NCBI RefSeq assembly: GCF_900446215.1
Contig: NZ_UAQZ01000017.1
Location: 367,151-431,150, forward strand
DNA from: Burkholderia cenocepacia
GTDB taxonomy: Bacteria; Pseudomonadota; Gammaproteobacteria; Burkholderiales; Burkholderiaceae
Length of the DNA: 64,000 nucleotides
Direction: 5' to 3'
Position 1 is the stretch's first letter. Each line of letters begins with the position of its first letter. Below the pieces are notes generated by a model. It ran no database searches. It was not told where the DNA came from and was given only the letters and a program-made list of their open reading frames with translations. Position numbers and translations under genes: made by a program. This document shows, one piece after another, positions 25,322-33,018 of the stretch.

Positions 25322-25966
25322 TTACTCGTTTTCCTCGAAGTAATGCCCGAACTTCGTCTGCTTCGTGCGGATATAACGCTCGTTTTCCTCGCGCACGGGC
25401 ACCGCAAGCGCCACGCGCTCGCAGACGGGAATGCCATGCTTCACGAGCGTATCGAATTTCTTCGGATTGTTGCTCATCAGCCGCACCGACGTCACGCCGA
25501 GGATGCGCAGGATCGCAGCGGCCGAGTCGTACTCGCGGGCGTCGTCGGGCAAGCCGAGATCGAGGTTCGCCTCGACGGTGTCGCGCCCCTGCTCCTGCAA
25601 CGCGTACGCGCGGATCTTGTTGCTCAGGCCGATGCCGCGGCCTTCATGGCCGCGCAGATACAGCAGCACGCCTCGGTCTTCGGCCGCGATGTAACGCAAT
25701 GCGAGATCGAGTTGCTCGCCGCAGTCGCAGCGGTACGAGCCGAACACGTCACCGGTCAGGCATTCGGAATGCAGCCGGGTCAGCACGGACTGCTCGCCCG
25801 TCACGTCGCCCATCACGAGCGCGAGATGTTCGGCATCGCTGCCCGATACGCGAAACGCGTATGACGTGAACGTACCGTAGCGCGTAGGCAGCGACGCCGT
25901 GGCGACGAGCGTCACGCACTCGTCGGCCTGGCCATTGCCCGGCGTGGGCAAACCTGAATCTGTCAT
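25322..25966 (-). CDS. ribA: GTP cyclohydrolase II
   Basis: 214 residues. The zinc site CLTGDVFGSYRCDCGEQL has three Cys. The catalytic block LRGHEGRGIGLSNKIRAYAL and the C-terminal SNNPKKFDTL are all present. It converts GTP to the first riboflavin precursor. It is GC-rich chromosomal sequence and its 5' end is the last host gene before the prophage. The left prophage boundary therefore lies between about 25967 and 26050. Confidence 0.95.
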   Translation of the reverse strand: MTDSGLPTPGNGQADECVTLVATASLPTRYGTFTSYAFRVSGSDAEHLALVMGDVTGEQSVLTRLHSECLTGDVFGSYRCDCGEQLDLALRYIAAEDRGVLLYLRGHEGRGIGLSNKIRAYALQEQGRDTVEANLDLGLPDDAREYDSAAAILRILGVTSVRLMSNNPKKFDTLVKHGIPVCERVALAVPVREENERYIRTKQTKFGHYFEENE

Positions 25967-26050
25967 AAGTAATTGATTTCGTGGAGTTTCTTCGGTCTGC
26001 CGCGTAAGTCGTCGCGTAGGTACAAAAATACAGACCTCTACTGCGGGAGT

Positions 26051-26401
26051 TTACCTCACAGGACCCCGGCGGGTACTCTGGCGCAGGAGGCCGCAAGCTA
26101 CTTCCCGCACCTCTTCACGGGTAGCGTGAATTGGACTCCATCGGGTGCGCGCACCCTGCTTCACCACTGACGCTGACAGCTCGATTAGGGCCTGTCTGAT
26201 CGCCGCATGTACCGGTTCACCGACCACGCTTGGTGCGCGCCGCGCAAGCTCGCTCACTACGTCAAAGTCACGTTGCAGGATGCTCGCGACATGTGCGACC
26301 AGTTCCGGGCGCTCGCGTGTGGAGCGCTTAATTTGCGCAACCGAGATCGGCGTCAAAGCGATGGGTTCGAGCGCTGCGGGGCTCATGTAGTCGGGGTTCA
26401 T
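26051..26401 (-). CDS. Unknown prophage-end protein
   Basis: 116 residues from ATG 26401; a start at 26386 (MSPAALEPIALTP) is also possible and no strong ribosome site is seen. It is mostly helical and rich in Arg/Glu, with no recognised motif. It is the leftmost gene of the prophage, next to ribA. Confidence 0.5.
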   Translation of the reverse strand: MNPDYMSPAALEPIALTPISVAQIKRSTRERPELVAHVASILQRDFDVVSELARRAPSVVGEPVHAAIRQALIELSASVVKQGARTRWSPIHATREEVREVACGLLRQSTRRGPVR

Positions 26402-26501
26402 AGGCCGACAGTTTACCGTGACGATGTAGTAGATTTGCTGTCATCCCAAGTCGGGTTGGTGACAATGAGTTACCGCAGGGCACAGTTGCCGGGACTGCGC
26501 C

Positions 26502-27182
26502 CTACCATCGCCCTGATGCGCTTCCGTAAGCCGGTTCACGGCAGGCGGCATCATAGTTCAACCGTTGCCGCAGTATTTCAGGACCAACAACTAGCAGTTG
26601 GTCTGCCACGTTCGTAGCCGCGAGTTCATTTAGGAAGTTCGGCCGCTCCGGCCATGACGCACAGCCGCTTTGAAGCTCATCAATATACGTAGCGGGTGCC
26701 GACAACCTCTTAAATCGCCCCATCGTCGCAATATCCAAATCACGGTAATGATATGGATTGATCGCCGGCAGATATATATGGGAAGTGAAATCAAGCTCCA
26801 AATTTTCGGTGAATATGCCCTGAACTACATTTGGAAACTTCTCAACGATTTGCGACAGCACATCACCCGGCGACGTACCATACCACTCAGCGGGCTTACC
26901 GTTCGGAAGCTCCTTCCTCCCCCATGCACAATTTTGCCTCAAATAAGACTCAATGCCTTTAATGTCGGAATGCAATTCGCGCGGAATATGAAAGGCAGCA
27001 AAAAGCGTATAGTAGATATTCGTTGTGGTCTGCCATGTTCTATCCCACAGCGATCTAGTTGTACTCCCGATCTTCGTCATCCCTATGTTGTAGGGGTCCG
27101 AGCAAAGATAAATCCAACCATTTTCGCGCGGACTTGGACCGCCGGGATGAGACGGACTCTCTATATCTATATAGACGGACAT
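26502..27182 (-). CDS. GIY-YIG nuclease-like protein (T5orf172-like)
   Basis: 226 residues. The N-terminal part has GWIYLCSDPYNIGMTKIGST followed by RSLWDRTWQ, which matches the variant GIY-YIG pattern (aromatic-I-Y ... K-I-G ... R) of the T5orf172 group. The C-terminal part is unique. GIY-YIG proteins in phages act as homing endonucleases, in DNA repair or in defence. It lies in the accessory block at the left end, so a cargo (moron) role is likely. The rest of the active site, including the metal-binding Glu, should be checked by alignment. Confidence 0.65.
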   Translation of the reverse strand: MSVYIDIESPSHPGGPSPRENGWIYLCSDPYNIGMTKIGSTTRSLWDRTWQTTTNIYYTLFAAFHIPRELHSDIKGIESYLRQNCAWGRKELPNGKPAEWYGTSPGDVLSQIVEKFPNVVQGIFTENLELDFTSHIYLPAINPYHYRDLDIATMGRFKRLSAPATYIDELQSGCASWPERPNFLNELAATNVADQLLVVGPEILRQRLNYDAACREPAYGSASGRW

Positions 27183-27285
27183 TTCATGGCACCAGTTTGT
27201 AAGTTACAGCGTCCCTATCTTTGGGTATCGATGACATGCTGGCAACGGCCCCGCCATCTCTAGTGGATCGCGGGGAGTTTCTATT

Positions 27286-27666
27286 TTACAGACCTGATTG
27301 CACTTGCTCCACACAGTTAAGCCGCGCCTCTGCAATCCCGTCGCTCTCATCAGTGATGCCGTGCATATAAATGTCATCAGCGATGTTAAGCGCCACGCGC
27401 GTCACAACGGGACGTTGTGCGGGCGTCAAATCCGGCTGACGCGCGATCATACGTGCGGTTACGTCCTTGAACTTGTAACGTGAAATACCCTTCTTGTTCG
27501 CCTGCGCGGCCAATCCACCGAACGTCTTAAGACTATCGCAAAACTGGTCTGTCGCGTTGTTCTGCAATTGCGCCTGATAGTTGCTAAGCGCGTCCCGTAG
27601 ACTCTGCTGCGCCGATGCCGACCCGGCCGCTACACACAAACACAAAGCGACTGCAAATTTCCTCAT
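27286..27666 (-). CDS. Small secreted protein
   Basis: 126 residues with a clear signal peptide (MRKFAVALCLCVAAGSASAQ). The mature part is about 106 residues, helical, with two Cys that could form a disulfide. No family is recognised. A phage-encoded exported protein in an accessory block suggests a lysogenic-conversion factor, but this is inference. The stop lies inside a TACAGACC-containing stretch (27287-27294) that recurs in the region. Confidence 0.65.
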   Translation of the reverse strand: MRKFAVALCLCVAAGSASAQQSLRDALSNYQAQLQNNATDQFCDSLKTFGGLAAQANKKGISRYKFKDVTARMIARQPDLTPAQRPVVTRVALNIADDIYMHGITDESDGIAEARLNCVEQVQSGL

Positions 27667-28112
27667 GGTGGTTCCCCGTTGTTAGCTGGCAGTAATTGAC
27701 CGGTAAGTTCCCCGGCTTATTGATCAACTGTGCGTTGACTCGGCAAATCTTAAGACCCTGCCAGCAGAACGGCAACGAAAATCGTATGACGATTTACGAC
27801 ATATTCCCCACCAAGGAAGGAAAAAATGCCCGTGCGAACAGTGACGAGCGCACGGGCCAACAAACCGCACAACCGAGGCTGGCATGCGGGGACTACGAGG
27901 GTCCATTCTACAGACCGTCCGAGCGCGCAATCGTTCGAATAGGCGTTCTTTTACAGACCATACCTACTGTACAGGAACTTTTTTTGCAAAGTGTACAGGT
28001 CGAACGGGGCATTTTACCCGCACGCAACCTAATTTCATGGCATGGGGAAAATTTTTATACATTTCCCAAAAATACCCGTAAATATTAATTATGAGAAATA
28101 TTGGAGGTTGCC
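27667..28112. promoter_or_regulatory. Divergent control region with repeated motifs
   Basis: 446 bases between the leftward secreted-protein gene and the rightward early operon, without a gene I trust. It contains TACAGACC at 27909-27916 and 27952-27959, TGTACAGG at 27968-27975 and 27992-27999 (24-base period), and a hairpin at 27828-27857. It looks like the early switch region of the phage. Confidence 0.55.
27821..27857 (-). terminator. Leftward Rho-independent terminator
   Basis: Stem GCCCGTGCG (27828-27836) and CGCACGGGC (27849-27857) with a 12-base loop. Read on the minus strand it is followed by ATTTTTT. No minus-strand gene is visible just to its right, so it may end an untranslated or antisense RNA from the control region. 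Confidence 0.65.
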
Positions 28113-28313
28113 ATGAACACTCTGGACGAAAGACTGAAAAAGAATCCCCCCGACGTTGAGCGGTTCAATATCGATTTGCCACGGCAGATGAAAGCCGACC
28201 TCAAGGCATACGCCAAAGCTCGGGGCGTCACTGTCGCAAGAGTATTGCGAACAATGATCGAAATGAGCATCTACCAACAACGTGCAGAAGCACAAAACCC
28301 AGACCAACAATAA
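28113..28313 (+). CDS. Ribbon-helix-helix DNA-binding protein
   Basis: 66 residues from ATG 28113, with GGAGG 5 bases upstream. The sequence VERFNIDLPRQMKADLKAYA then GVTVARVLRTMIEMSIYQQ is a ribbon-helix-helix (Arc/MetJ-like) domain with almost nothing else. It is the first gene of the early operon, directly downstream of repeated motifs that could be its operators. Likely an early repressor or accessory factor. Confidence 0.75.
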   Translation: MNTLDERLKKNPPDVERFNIDLPRQMKADLKAYAKARGVTVARVLRTMIEMSIYQQRAEAQNPDQQ

Positions 28314-28318
28314 GAAAA

Positions 28319-28356
28319 GCCCCGCATCGGTTGGAGCCGAGTACGGGGCAAGGAGA
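28319..28356. terminator. Hairpin between RHH and primase genes
   Basis: Outer stem GCCCCG (28319-28324) with CGGGGC (28344-28349) and inner TCGG/CCGA pairing. The minus-strand reading continues GGGGCTTTTCTT, a terminator-like end. On the plus strand the hairpin sits directly before the AGGAG of the primase gene, so it might also tune translation. Confidence 0.5.
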
Positions 28357-28363
28357 AAGAAAC

Positions 28364-29752
28364 ATGAATAACTGCACCACTAAAATTAGCGAAAACGCAC
28401 AGGTAATACCGATTGATCGCAGCTTTGACTTCGATGATTTTGACGCTACCGCATGGGAAGCCAAGCACGGAAGACCGCACGCAGGAACAGCCCTTCTAAA
28501 AAAGATCGTCAACGATATTAAGAGCAAGGCGGAAACGGGCTACCTGCCGTTGGACTCGAAGATTGATAACCCCCAATGGCCGGACAAAAGCGGCGAGAAC
28601 GGCGCTCCCATCAACACATGGCAGAACCTGCAATGGATGCTGAACCAATACGGCGTCAAGGCGCGCTACAACGTCGTAAGCAAGGATGTGGACGTAACGC
28701 TACCGGGAATCGACTTCGGCCCGGATGCATCGGCAAACTGTGTGTTGACGGAACTGAGCACGATTTGCGCTCGGAACAAGATGCCGAAATCTGAGTTGGC
28801 CGAGCAAATCAAACTGATCGGTGTACGCAACCAGTTCAACCCCGCACAAGAATTTATCGAATCGAAGCCTTGGGACGGTGTTAGCCGCTTGCCCGATCTA
28901 TACGCAACGCTCAAGACCGCGCCGGGTTACGACCGCTCCAACATGGAAATGCTGGTGCGTCGCTGGCTTATCTCTGCCGTTGCCGCAGTATTGAAGCCTA
29001 CGGGATTTTGGAGCAAGGGCGTCTTGGTCCTACAGGGTCCGCAGTCGCTTGGTAAAACGGCGTGGATCAAATCGCTATTCCCGGAGGAACAGCGCGGCTT
29101 GGTCAAGATCGGGGCCAGCTTGGACCCCAGCAATAAGGACAGTGTATCGAGTGCGATTGGACACTGGATCGTTGAGCTAGGGGAACTGGACGGTACGTTC
29201 CGTAAGGCGGACATTGCTAAGCTGAAGGCGTTCATATCTCAGGACGTGGACATGCTGCGCCGCCCGTATGACCGGTTGGAGTCGCGCTATCAGCGGCGCA
29301 CGGTGTTTTTCGCATCGGTCAACCCGGAAAAATTCTTGGCGGACGAAACCGGTAACGTGCGGTGGTGGACGGTTGCGGTAACGGACGTGAACTATCAGCA
29401 CGGCATCGACGTTCAACAGCTTTGGGCCGAAGTCGCAACGCTATTTGATGCAGGCGAACGCTGGTGGTTGGAGCGCGACGAAGAACGGAAGCTTGCCGAA
29501 GTCAACGCGGAACACGAAAACGTTGATCCGCTGGAAGAATTGATTCTGTCCCGGTTCGATTGGAACGTGGCAGGCGCAGCGCGAGCAATGACGGCGACAG
29601 AGGTTCTAATCGAAGTTGGCATGCCTCCGAGCAAAACACTGAGCACGCAATGCAGTGTCATTCTGAAGAAGCTGACCGGCAAGGATGCCCGCAAGTCTAA
29701 CAACCGTAGAGTGTTCGCACTTCCCCCAACGCGCGGCGGGTCCGGATTCTAA
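28364..29752 (+). CDS. VapE/virulence-associated E-type phage primase-helicase protein
   Basis: 462 residues from ATG 28364 with AGGAG upstream. An N-terminal ~200 residues of the DUF3874/primase-like type is followed by the VapE NTPase core: Walker A GPQSLGKTAWIKSLF, acidic strand WIVELGELDGTF and DMLRRPYDRLESRYQRRTVF. Such proteins are replication helicases/primases of temperate phages. The repeat array directly downstream (29780-30046) could be the origin on which it works. Confidence 0.82.
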   Translation: MNNCTTKISENAQVIPIDRSFDFDDFDATAWEAKHGRPHAGTALLKKIVNDIKSKAETGYLPLDSKIDNPQWPDKSGENGAPINTWQNLQWMLNQYGVKARYNVVSKDVDVTLPGIDFGPDASANCVLTELSTICARNKMPKSELAEQIKLIGVRNQFNPAQEFIESKPWDGVSRLPDLYATLKTAPGYDRSNMEMLVRRWLISAVAAVLKPTGFWSKGVLVLQGPQSLGKTAWIKSLFPEEQRGLVKIGASLDPSNKDSVSSAIGHWIVELGELDGTFRKADIAKLKAFISQDVDMLRRPYDRLESRYQRRTVFFASVNPEKFLADETGNVRWWTVAVTDVNYQHGIDVQQLWAEVATLFDAGERWWLERDEERKLAEVNAEHENVDPLEELILSRFDWNVAGAARAMTATEVLIEVGMPPSKTLSTQCSVILKKLTGKDARKSNNRRVFALPPTRGGSGF

Positions 29753-29779
29753 GCGCGTGCGGGCAGCGTAAAAGCAAAC

Positions 29780-30046
29780 AGGGACCAGCGTGGTCCCTGC
29801 TAAAAAACGCTGGTCCCTGCCTCAAAGCCTTATCCAGCAAGGGTTTCCGGCTAAAAGGGACCAAGGGACCAAGAAAAAAAAGAAAAATGGGGGCAGTAAA
29901 AAGCAGACTAGATGCAGGTCTGTATTCCACTGCCTACCCTATATATAGGAAATGCTGGTCCCTCTGGTCCCTCATTCCCGGAAATCCTTATCCAGCAAGG
30001 GTTTCAGCAGGGACAAGGCTGGTCCCTGCCTGAATCGCTGGTCCCT
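29780..30046. repeat. Iteron-like array of GGTCCCT/AGGGACC
   Basis: The heptamer GGTCCCT or its complement occurs nine times in 267 bases, at 29780, 29792, 29812, 29856, 29864, 29957, 29966, 30021 and 30040. Four copies are in the longer form GCTGGTCCCTGC or close to it, and the first two form a dyad (AGGGACCA-GCG-TGGTCCCT). Arrays of this kind downstream of a phage primase gene usually are origins or operator clusters. Confidence 0.75.
29828..30005 (+). repeat. 20-base direct repeat within the array
   Basis: CCTTATCCAGCAAGGGTTTC is present at 29828-29847 and again at 29986-30005, without mismatch. Both copies are flanked by GGTCCCT elements, so the array appears to have arisen by duplication of a larger unit. 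Confidence 0.9.
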
Positions 30047-30183
30047 GCGCCCTGTCTGCCGTCGTGCACAGAAAAATATTTTCTGCCAATCCTCGCTTTC
30101 CACTCCGAAATCCTCAATTTTAGGAGTGAGACGATAAAGCACGCAGTAAATAGCGTGTGCGGAAATTAATTAAGGAAATTCCC

Positions 30184-30639
30184 ATGACAGAGAAGAAAGC
30201 ACGGGGCCGACAGATTCATGTCGAAATGCCCTCCGACGAATACGACTTGTTCAAGGCGCTCGCGAAGGAACAGGATTTGTCGCTACAGCAACTTGTCCGT
30301 CGATGCATCCGGGCATACATAGAGCAAGGCAGCGCCTATCAAGATACACATCCGAATCTGAAGATTGTTCCAGAGGAAATTTTCACACCCGATTACGCGG
30401 ACGATCTTTTATCCGACGGTACGCACGGAACAATAATGAAGACCACTGAATTTGAATCAGCAATCGCGCGACTGCTGCGAATGACAAGCTTGAATCGCAC
30501 GGCTCTTATCCATGATCTTCAATATGCGAAGTTGGTCGATACTGTAACCGTAACTCATTTGAATTTAGAACCCGGAACGGCCGGTAATACGTTAGAAATT
30601 TCGGTGACCGCCCACCGCGACTTGAAGGAACAACAATGA
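30184..30639 (+). CDS. Second ribbon-helix-helix-type regulator
   Basis: 151 residues from ATG 30184 with AAGGAA 6 to 11 bases upstream. GRQIHVEMPSDEYDLFKALA then LSLQQLVRRCIRAYIEQ is a ribbon-helix-helix-like N-terminal domain, and the C-terminal ~90 residues are unrecognised. It directly follows the repeat array, which may hold its binding sites. Its stop overlaps the next small gene (ATGA). Confidence 0.7.
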   Translation: MTEKKARGRQIHVEMPSDEYDLFKALAKEQDLSLQQLVRRCIRAYIEQGSAYQDTHPNLKIVPEEIFTPDYADDLLSDGTHGTIMKTTEFESAIARLLRMTSLNRTALIHDLQYAKLVDTVTVTHLNLEPGTAGNTLEISVTAHRDLKEQQ

Positions 30640-30800
30640 CGCTGGCAGAACTCGAAGCCCTACACACGAAACAGCTTGGAATTCTGTCAACGCGGGGATT
30701 ACGAAATTCACTCGTTACCGTATCTCAGATGATGGATACATGGATAGAGATACAACGCTTGCGCGTTGAGCCGATTTATCGACCTCGGAGAAAACAATGA
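30636..30800 (+). CDS. Small early protein (54 residues)
   Basis: Starts MTLAELEALHTKQLGILSTR. Start and stop both overlap neighbours (ATGA at 30636-30639 and 30797-30800), strong support for coupled translation in an early operon. The sequence is charged and helical, without a recognised family. Confidence 0.6.
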   Translation: MTLAELEALHTKQLGILSTRGLRNSLVTVSQMMDTWIEIQRLRVEPIYRPRRKQ

Positions 30801-30904
30801 TTAAACGACTGCATGCTCATCCGGTCGGCAATCTCGCGCTATCCGTCGTGATCGCCGCCACCCTGCTCGCCTCAATTATTGCGTGCCTGCCAAACCTGCA
30901 CTAA
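30797..30904 (+). CDS. Single-helix membrane microprotein (35 residues)
   Basis: MIKRLHAHPVGNLALSVVIA then ATLLASIIACLPNLH: a basic start and one membrane helix. It overlaps the preceding stop codon by ATGA. The function is unknown; it could be a superinfection-exclusion or holin-like small protein, but there is no direct evidence. Confidence 0.5.
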   Translation: MIKRLHAHPVGNLALSVVIAATLLASIIACLPNLH

Positions 30905-30953
30905 CGTGCACTTAGATTTACAGACTCACAAATTATCTTAGTGAAGCAAAATT

Positions 30954-31751
30954 ATGAACAATGGCCTACTTTCATTCGATCACGATGGCGCAACCATTCG
31001 CACACTAACTGTGGAAGGCGAACCATATTTTGTAGCCCGCGATGTTGCCGAAATACTCGGTTACTCCAACTACCGCGATGCGATTGCACGTCATTGTAAG
31101 GGCGTCGTGAAACACGACACCCCTACCGTGGGAGGAATGCAGGAACTAACTTACATCCCCGAACGTGACGTTTACCGATTGGTGATGCGCTCCAAGCTTC
31201 CGGGCGCTGAACGTTTCGAAGAATGGGTTGTAGGCACTGTATTGCCATCGATCCGCAAGAGCGGTTCCTATGCAGTTCAACCGGCTTTCGAAACCCCGAG
31301 GACACTTGTAGAGGCTCTACGGCTCGCAGCGGACCTTGAAGAAAAGCGTGCAGCGTTAGAGGTTGAGAACAAGCATCAGGCGCAATTGATCGAGTATCAC
31401 AAACCGGACGTGCAGTTTGCAGAAGCTATGCGCGCATCTGAGGACTTGGTAGATATTCCTACAGTTGCCAAGACACTTTCAAAGATAAAGCCGATTGGAC
31501 CTATCCAGCTTGCGCGTGCGCTGAAAGAATGCGGAATTTTCCGAAAAGACCATAAAGAAAATCTGCCTATGCAGAAGTTTGTTAATGCGGGGTTCTTCAC
31601 TGTGATTCCGTCAACTTGGACCGCTCCGGACGGCGCAGTTAAAACGCATTACAAAGTGATGGTGACAGGCGCAGGTTTGCAGCCGCTAACGGATTGGTAC
31701 GTGAAGTACATCGAAACTCTCCCGCCCACACTCAGCAAGAAGCGCAAATAA
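30954..31751 (+). CDS. Phage antirepressor (Bro-N/KilAC type)
   Basis: 265 residues. The N-terminal BRO domain shows TVEGEPYFVARDVAEILGYS and AERFEEWVVGTVLPSIRKSG. The C-terminal half (residues ~140-260) has a KilAC-like DNA-binding or partner-binding domain (TVAKTLSKIKPIGPIQLARA). Antirepressors release the lytic repressor; the target repressor is not visible in the window. A TTTACAGAC motif lies just upstream at 30917-30925. Confidence 0.85.
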   Translation: MNNGLLSFDHDGATIRTLTVEGEPYFVARDVAEILGYSNYRDAIARHCKGVVKHDTPTVGGMQELTYIPERDVYRLVMRSKLPGAERFEEWVVGTVLPSIRKSGSYAVQPAFETPRTLVEALRLAADLEEKRAALEVENKHQAQLIEYHKPDVQFAEAMRASEDLVDIPTVAKTLSKIKPIGPIQLARALKECGIFRKDHKENLPMQKFVNAGFFTVIPSTWTAPDGAVKTHYKVMVTGAGLQPLTDWYVKYIETLPPTLSKKRK

Positions 31752-31788
31752 TGAGAAGCGATTTTACTTAGACTTAATCAAAATCCAC

Positions 31789-31902
31789 ATGAAGAAGGCG
31801 CAGCAAGAGCAACAAACGGAAAAGCTGCGCCGACTTATCCAGCAACTTACTAGCTCGGAAGTATTCGCAATAATGCGCACATGTTCCGAACGCCTCAGAT
31901 AG
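31789..31902 (+). CDS. Possible 37-residue peptide
   Basis: ATG 31789 to TAG 31902, MKKAQQEQQTEKLRRLIQQL, a short coiled-coil-like helix rich in Gln and Arg. No clear ribosome binding site. It may be real or chance. Confidence 0.3.
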   Translation: MKKAQQEQQTEKLRRLIQQLTSSEVFAIMRTCSERLR

Positions 31903-31949
31903 ATTCACATAATTAGATGAACAGACTCAAAACTCATAGAGACATTCCC

Positions 31950-32282
31950 ATGATTAACGAAACATCCTTTTACGCCATCCTCCCCGACGCGCCAGAATGG
32001 GACGACCTCCCGCTTGCAACCGATCCTGTATCCGATGACAACGAATTGCGTACGGACGCGCTCCGGGACAGTTTCAAGAGCTTCCAAGACGGCCCGTCCT
32101 TTAATCTACATCGGAGCATGATGACGGGCAATGCGACGCCCTCAATGCTTCGGGACGCCGTGCGCCGTCTGTCTAACATGCTCGAAGTCTCCGGAGAGGT
32201 GGGCGACTATCGAACAGAGGCGGAGATTGTGCGAACGCTCACGAACCTAACAATGGTCGCGCAGAAAACAATCTATGAATAA
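31950..32282 (+). CDS. Early hypothetical protein
   Basis: 110 residues from ATG 31950 (MINETSFYAILPDAPEWDDL); an upstream in-frame start at 31917 is possible. Acidic first half, helical second half (MLRDAVRRLSNMLEVSGEVG). No family recognised. It is the last gene of the rightward early block, convergent with the DarT/NADAR genes. Confidence 0.55.
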   Translation: MINETSFYAILPDAPEWDDLPLATDPVSDDNELRTDALRDSFKSFQDGPSFNLHRSMMTGNATPSMLRDAVRRLSNMLEVSGEVGDYRTEAEIVRTLTNLTMVAQKTIYE

Positions 32283-32315
32283 GGATGCTAAAGGCACCCT
32301 TCCCCGCAAATTAAT

Positions 32316-33016
32316 CTAATCGAGCAACGACCTGTTTCTGAGTGTGTTTTCATGGGCGTTACTTACCGCACCTGTGTTGATCACGCGAAGATACTCATCC
32401 TGATCTTTCAGAATTTCGTCTCGTAACAGTCCACGCTCATGCAGTGACACGTAGAGAGCAGCCGCGTACGCCTGACAGTTAATCGAGCGCTCAGGATTAA
32501 ACGCATGTCAGAGAATGCGCGATAAGTCAAAACAATCTTGGCAAGTTCTGGTTGCCTATGCAGAGCGTTGATGTACAACCAATCATAGAACGCCGTCCGG
32601 GGTTGAAGCGGCCATTCTTTGCCATACCATTGAAATCTAATCATCCTGCCAAATTGTGTAAGGCGAGGATCGCGCTTTGCGTCAATTGACTTGGCATTGA
32701 GAAGGTCCGTAAATGGGCCTCCGCGCTCAAATACTTTGCTCGCTTGATAGGCGCACTCAAGACTGTATTCCCGGCGTGGCGTCTTTATCATCAGATTGAA
32801 CGCGCTCAACTTGACGCCATACTCATCCTTGGACTTGCTGGAAATCTCTAACACTCTATCGACGTGCAGTCGCTCCTTCGCCGTCTGGTGGAGCGAATCG
32901 ATTGACTTCTGAGCTTGGCTCTTTGCCATGCCGGGAAACCATTGGAACTCCACAAGCTCCGTCGAGACGAGCAAGGGGCCACTAAGGGACGGGATAAATA
33001 TCGGGCGTGTTGCCAT
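32316..33016 (-). pseudogene. NADAR-type antitoxin of DarT, disrupted by a frameshift
   Basis: The intact frame from ATG 33016 encodes a DarT1-associated NADAR-like protein: GPLLVSTELVEFQWFPGMAK, ECAYQASKVFERGGPFTDLL, RFQWYGKEWPL and YDWLYINALHRQPELAKIVL. After AFSDM (about 32504) the frame turns into Cys/Arg-rich nonsense and stops at 32408. Restoring one base near 32501-32502 gives FNPERSINCQAYAAALYVSL and continues to a stop at 32316-32318, a normal C-terminus. So a single-base deletion (or a sequencing error) removes the last ~60 residues. NADAR antitoxins remove ADP-ribose from DNA modified by DarT. The gene begins 2 bases after the darT stop. Confidence 0.72.
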
Positions 33017-33018
33017 GT

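Larger units (their letters stand above)
29753..30183. other. Non-coding region with repeat array
   Basis: 431 bases without a supported gene, between the primase-like gene and a second ribbon-helix-helix gene. It contains the GGTCCCT repeat array and a 20-base direct repeat, listed separately, and a CCTATATATAGG palindrome at about 29938-29949. Everything here points to a replication or regulatory locus. Confidence 0.65.

Noticed and set aside
27696..28088. 130-codon frame in the early control region
   Set aside because: It runs through the hairpin and all repeat motifs and has no recognisable protein features; non-coding control DNA is more likely.
29780..30046. CRISPR array
   Set aside because: Elements are 7 to 12 bases, in both orientations and irregularly spaced; no 24-40-base repeats with unique spacers.
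29912..30169. Short frames inside the GGTCCCT array
   Set aside because: They consist of translated repeats without ribosome sites.
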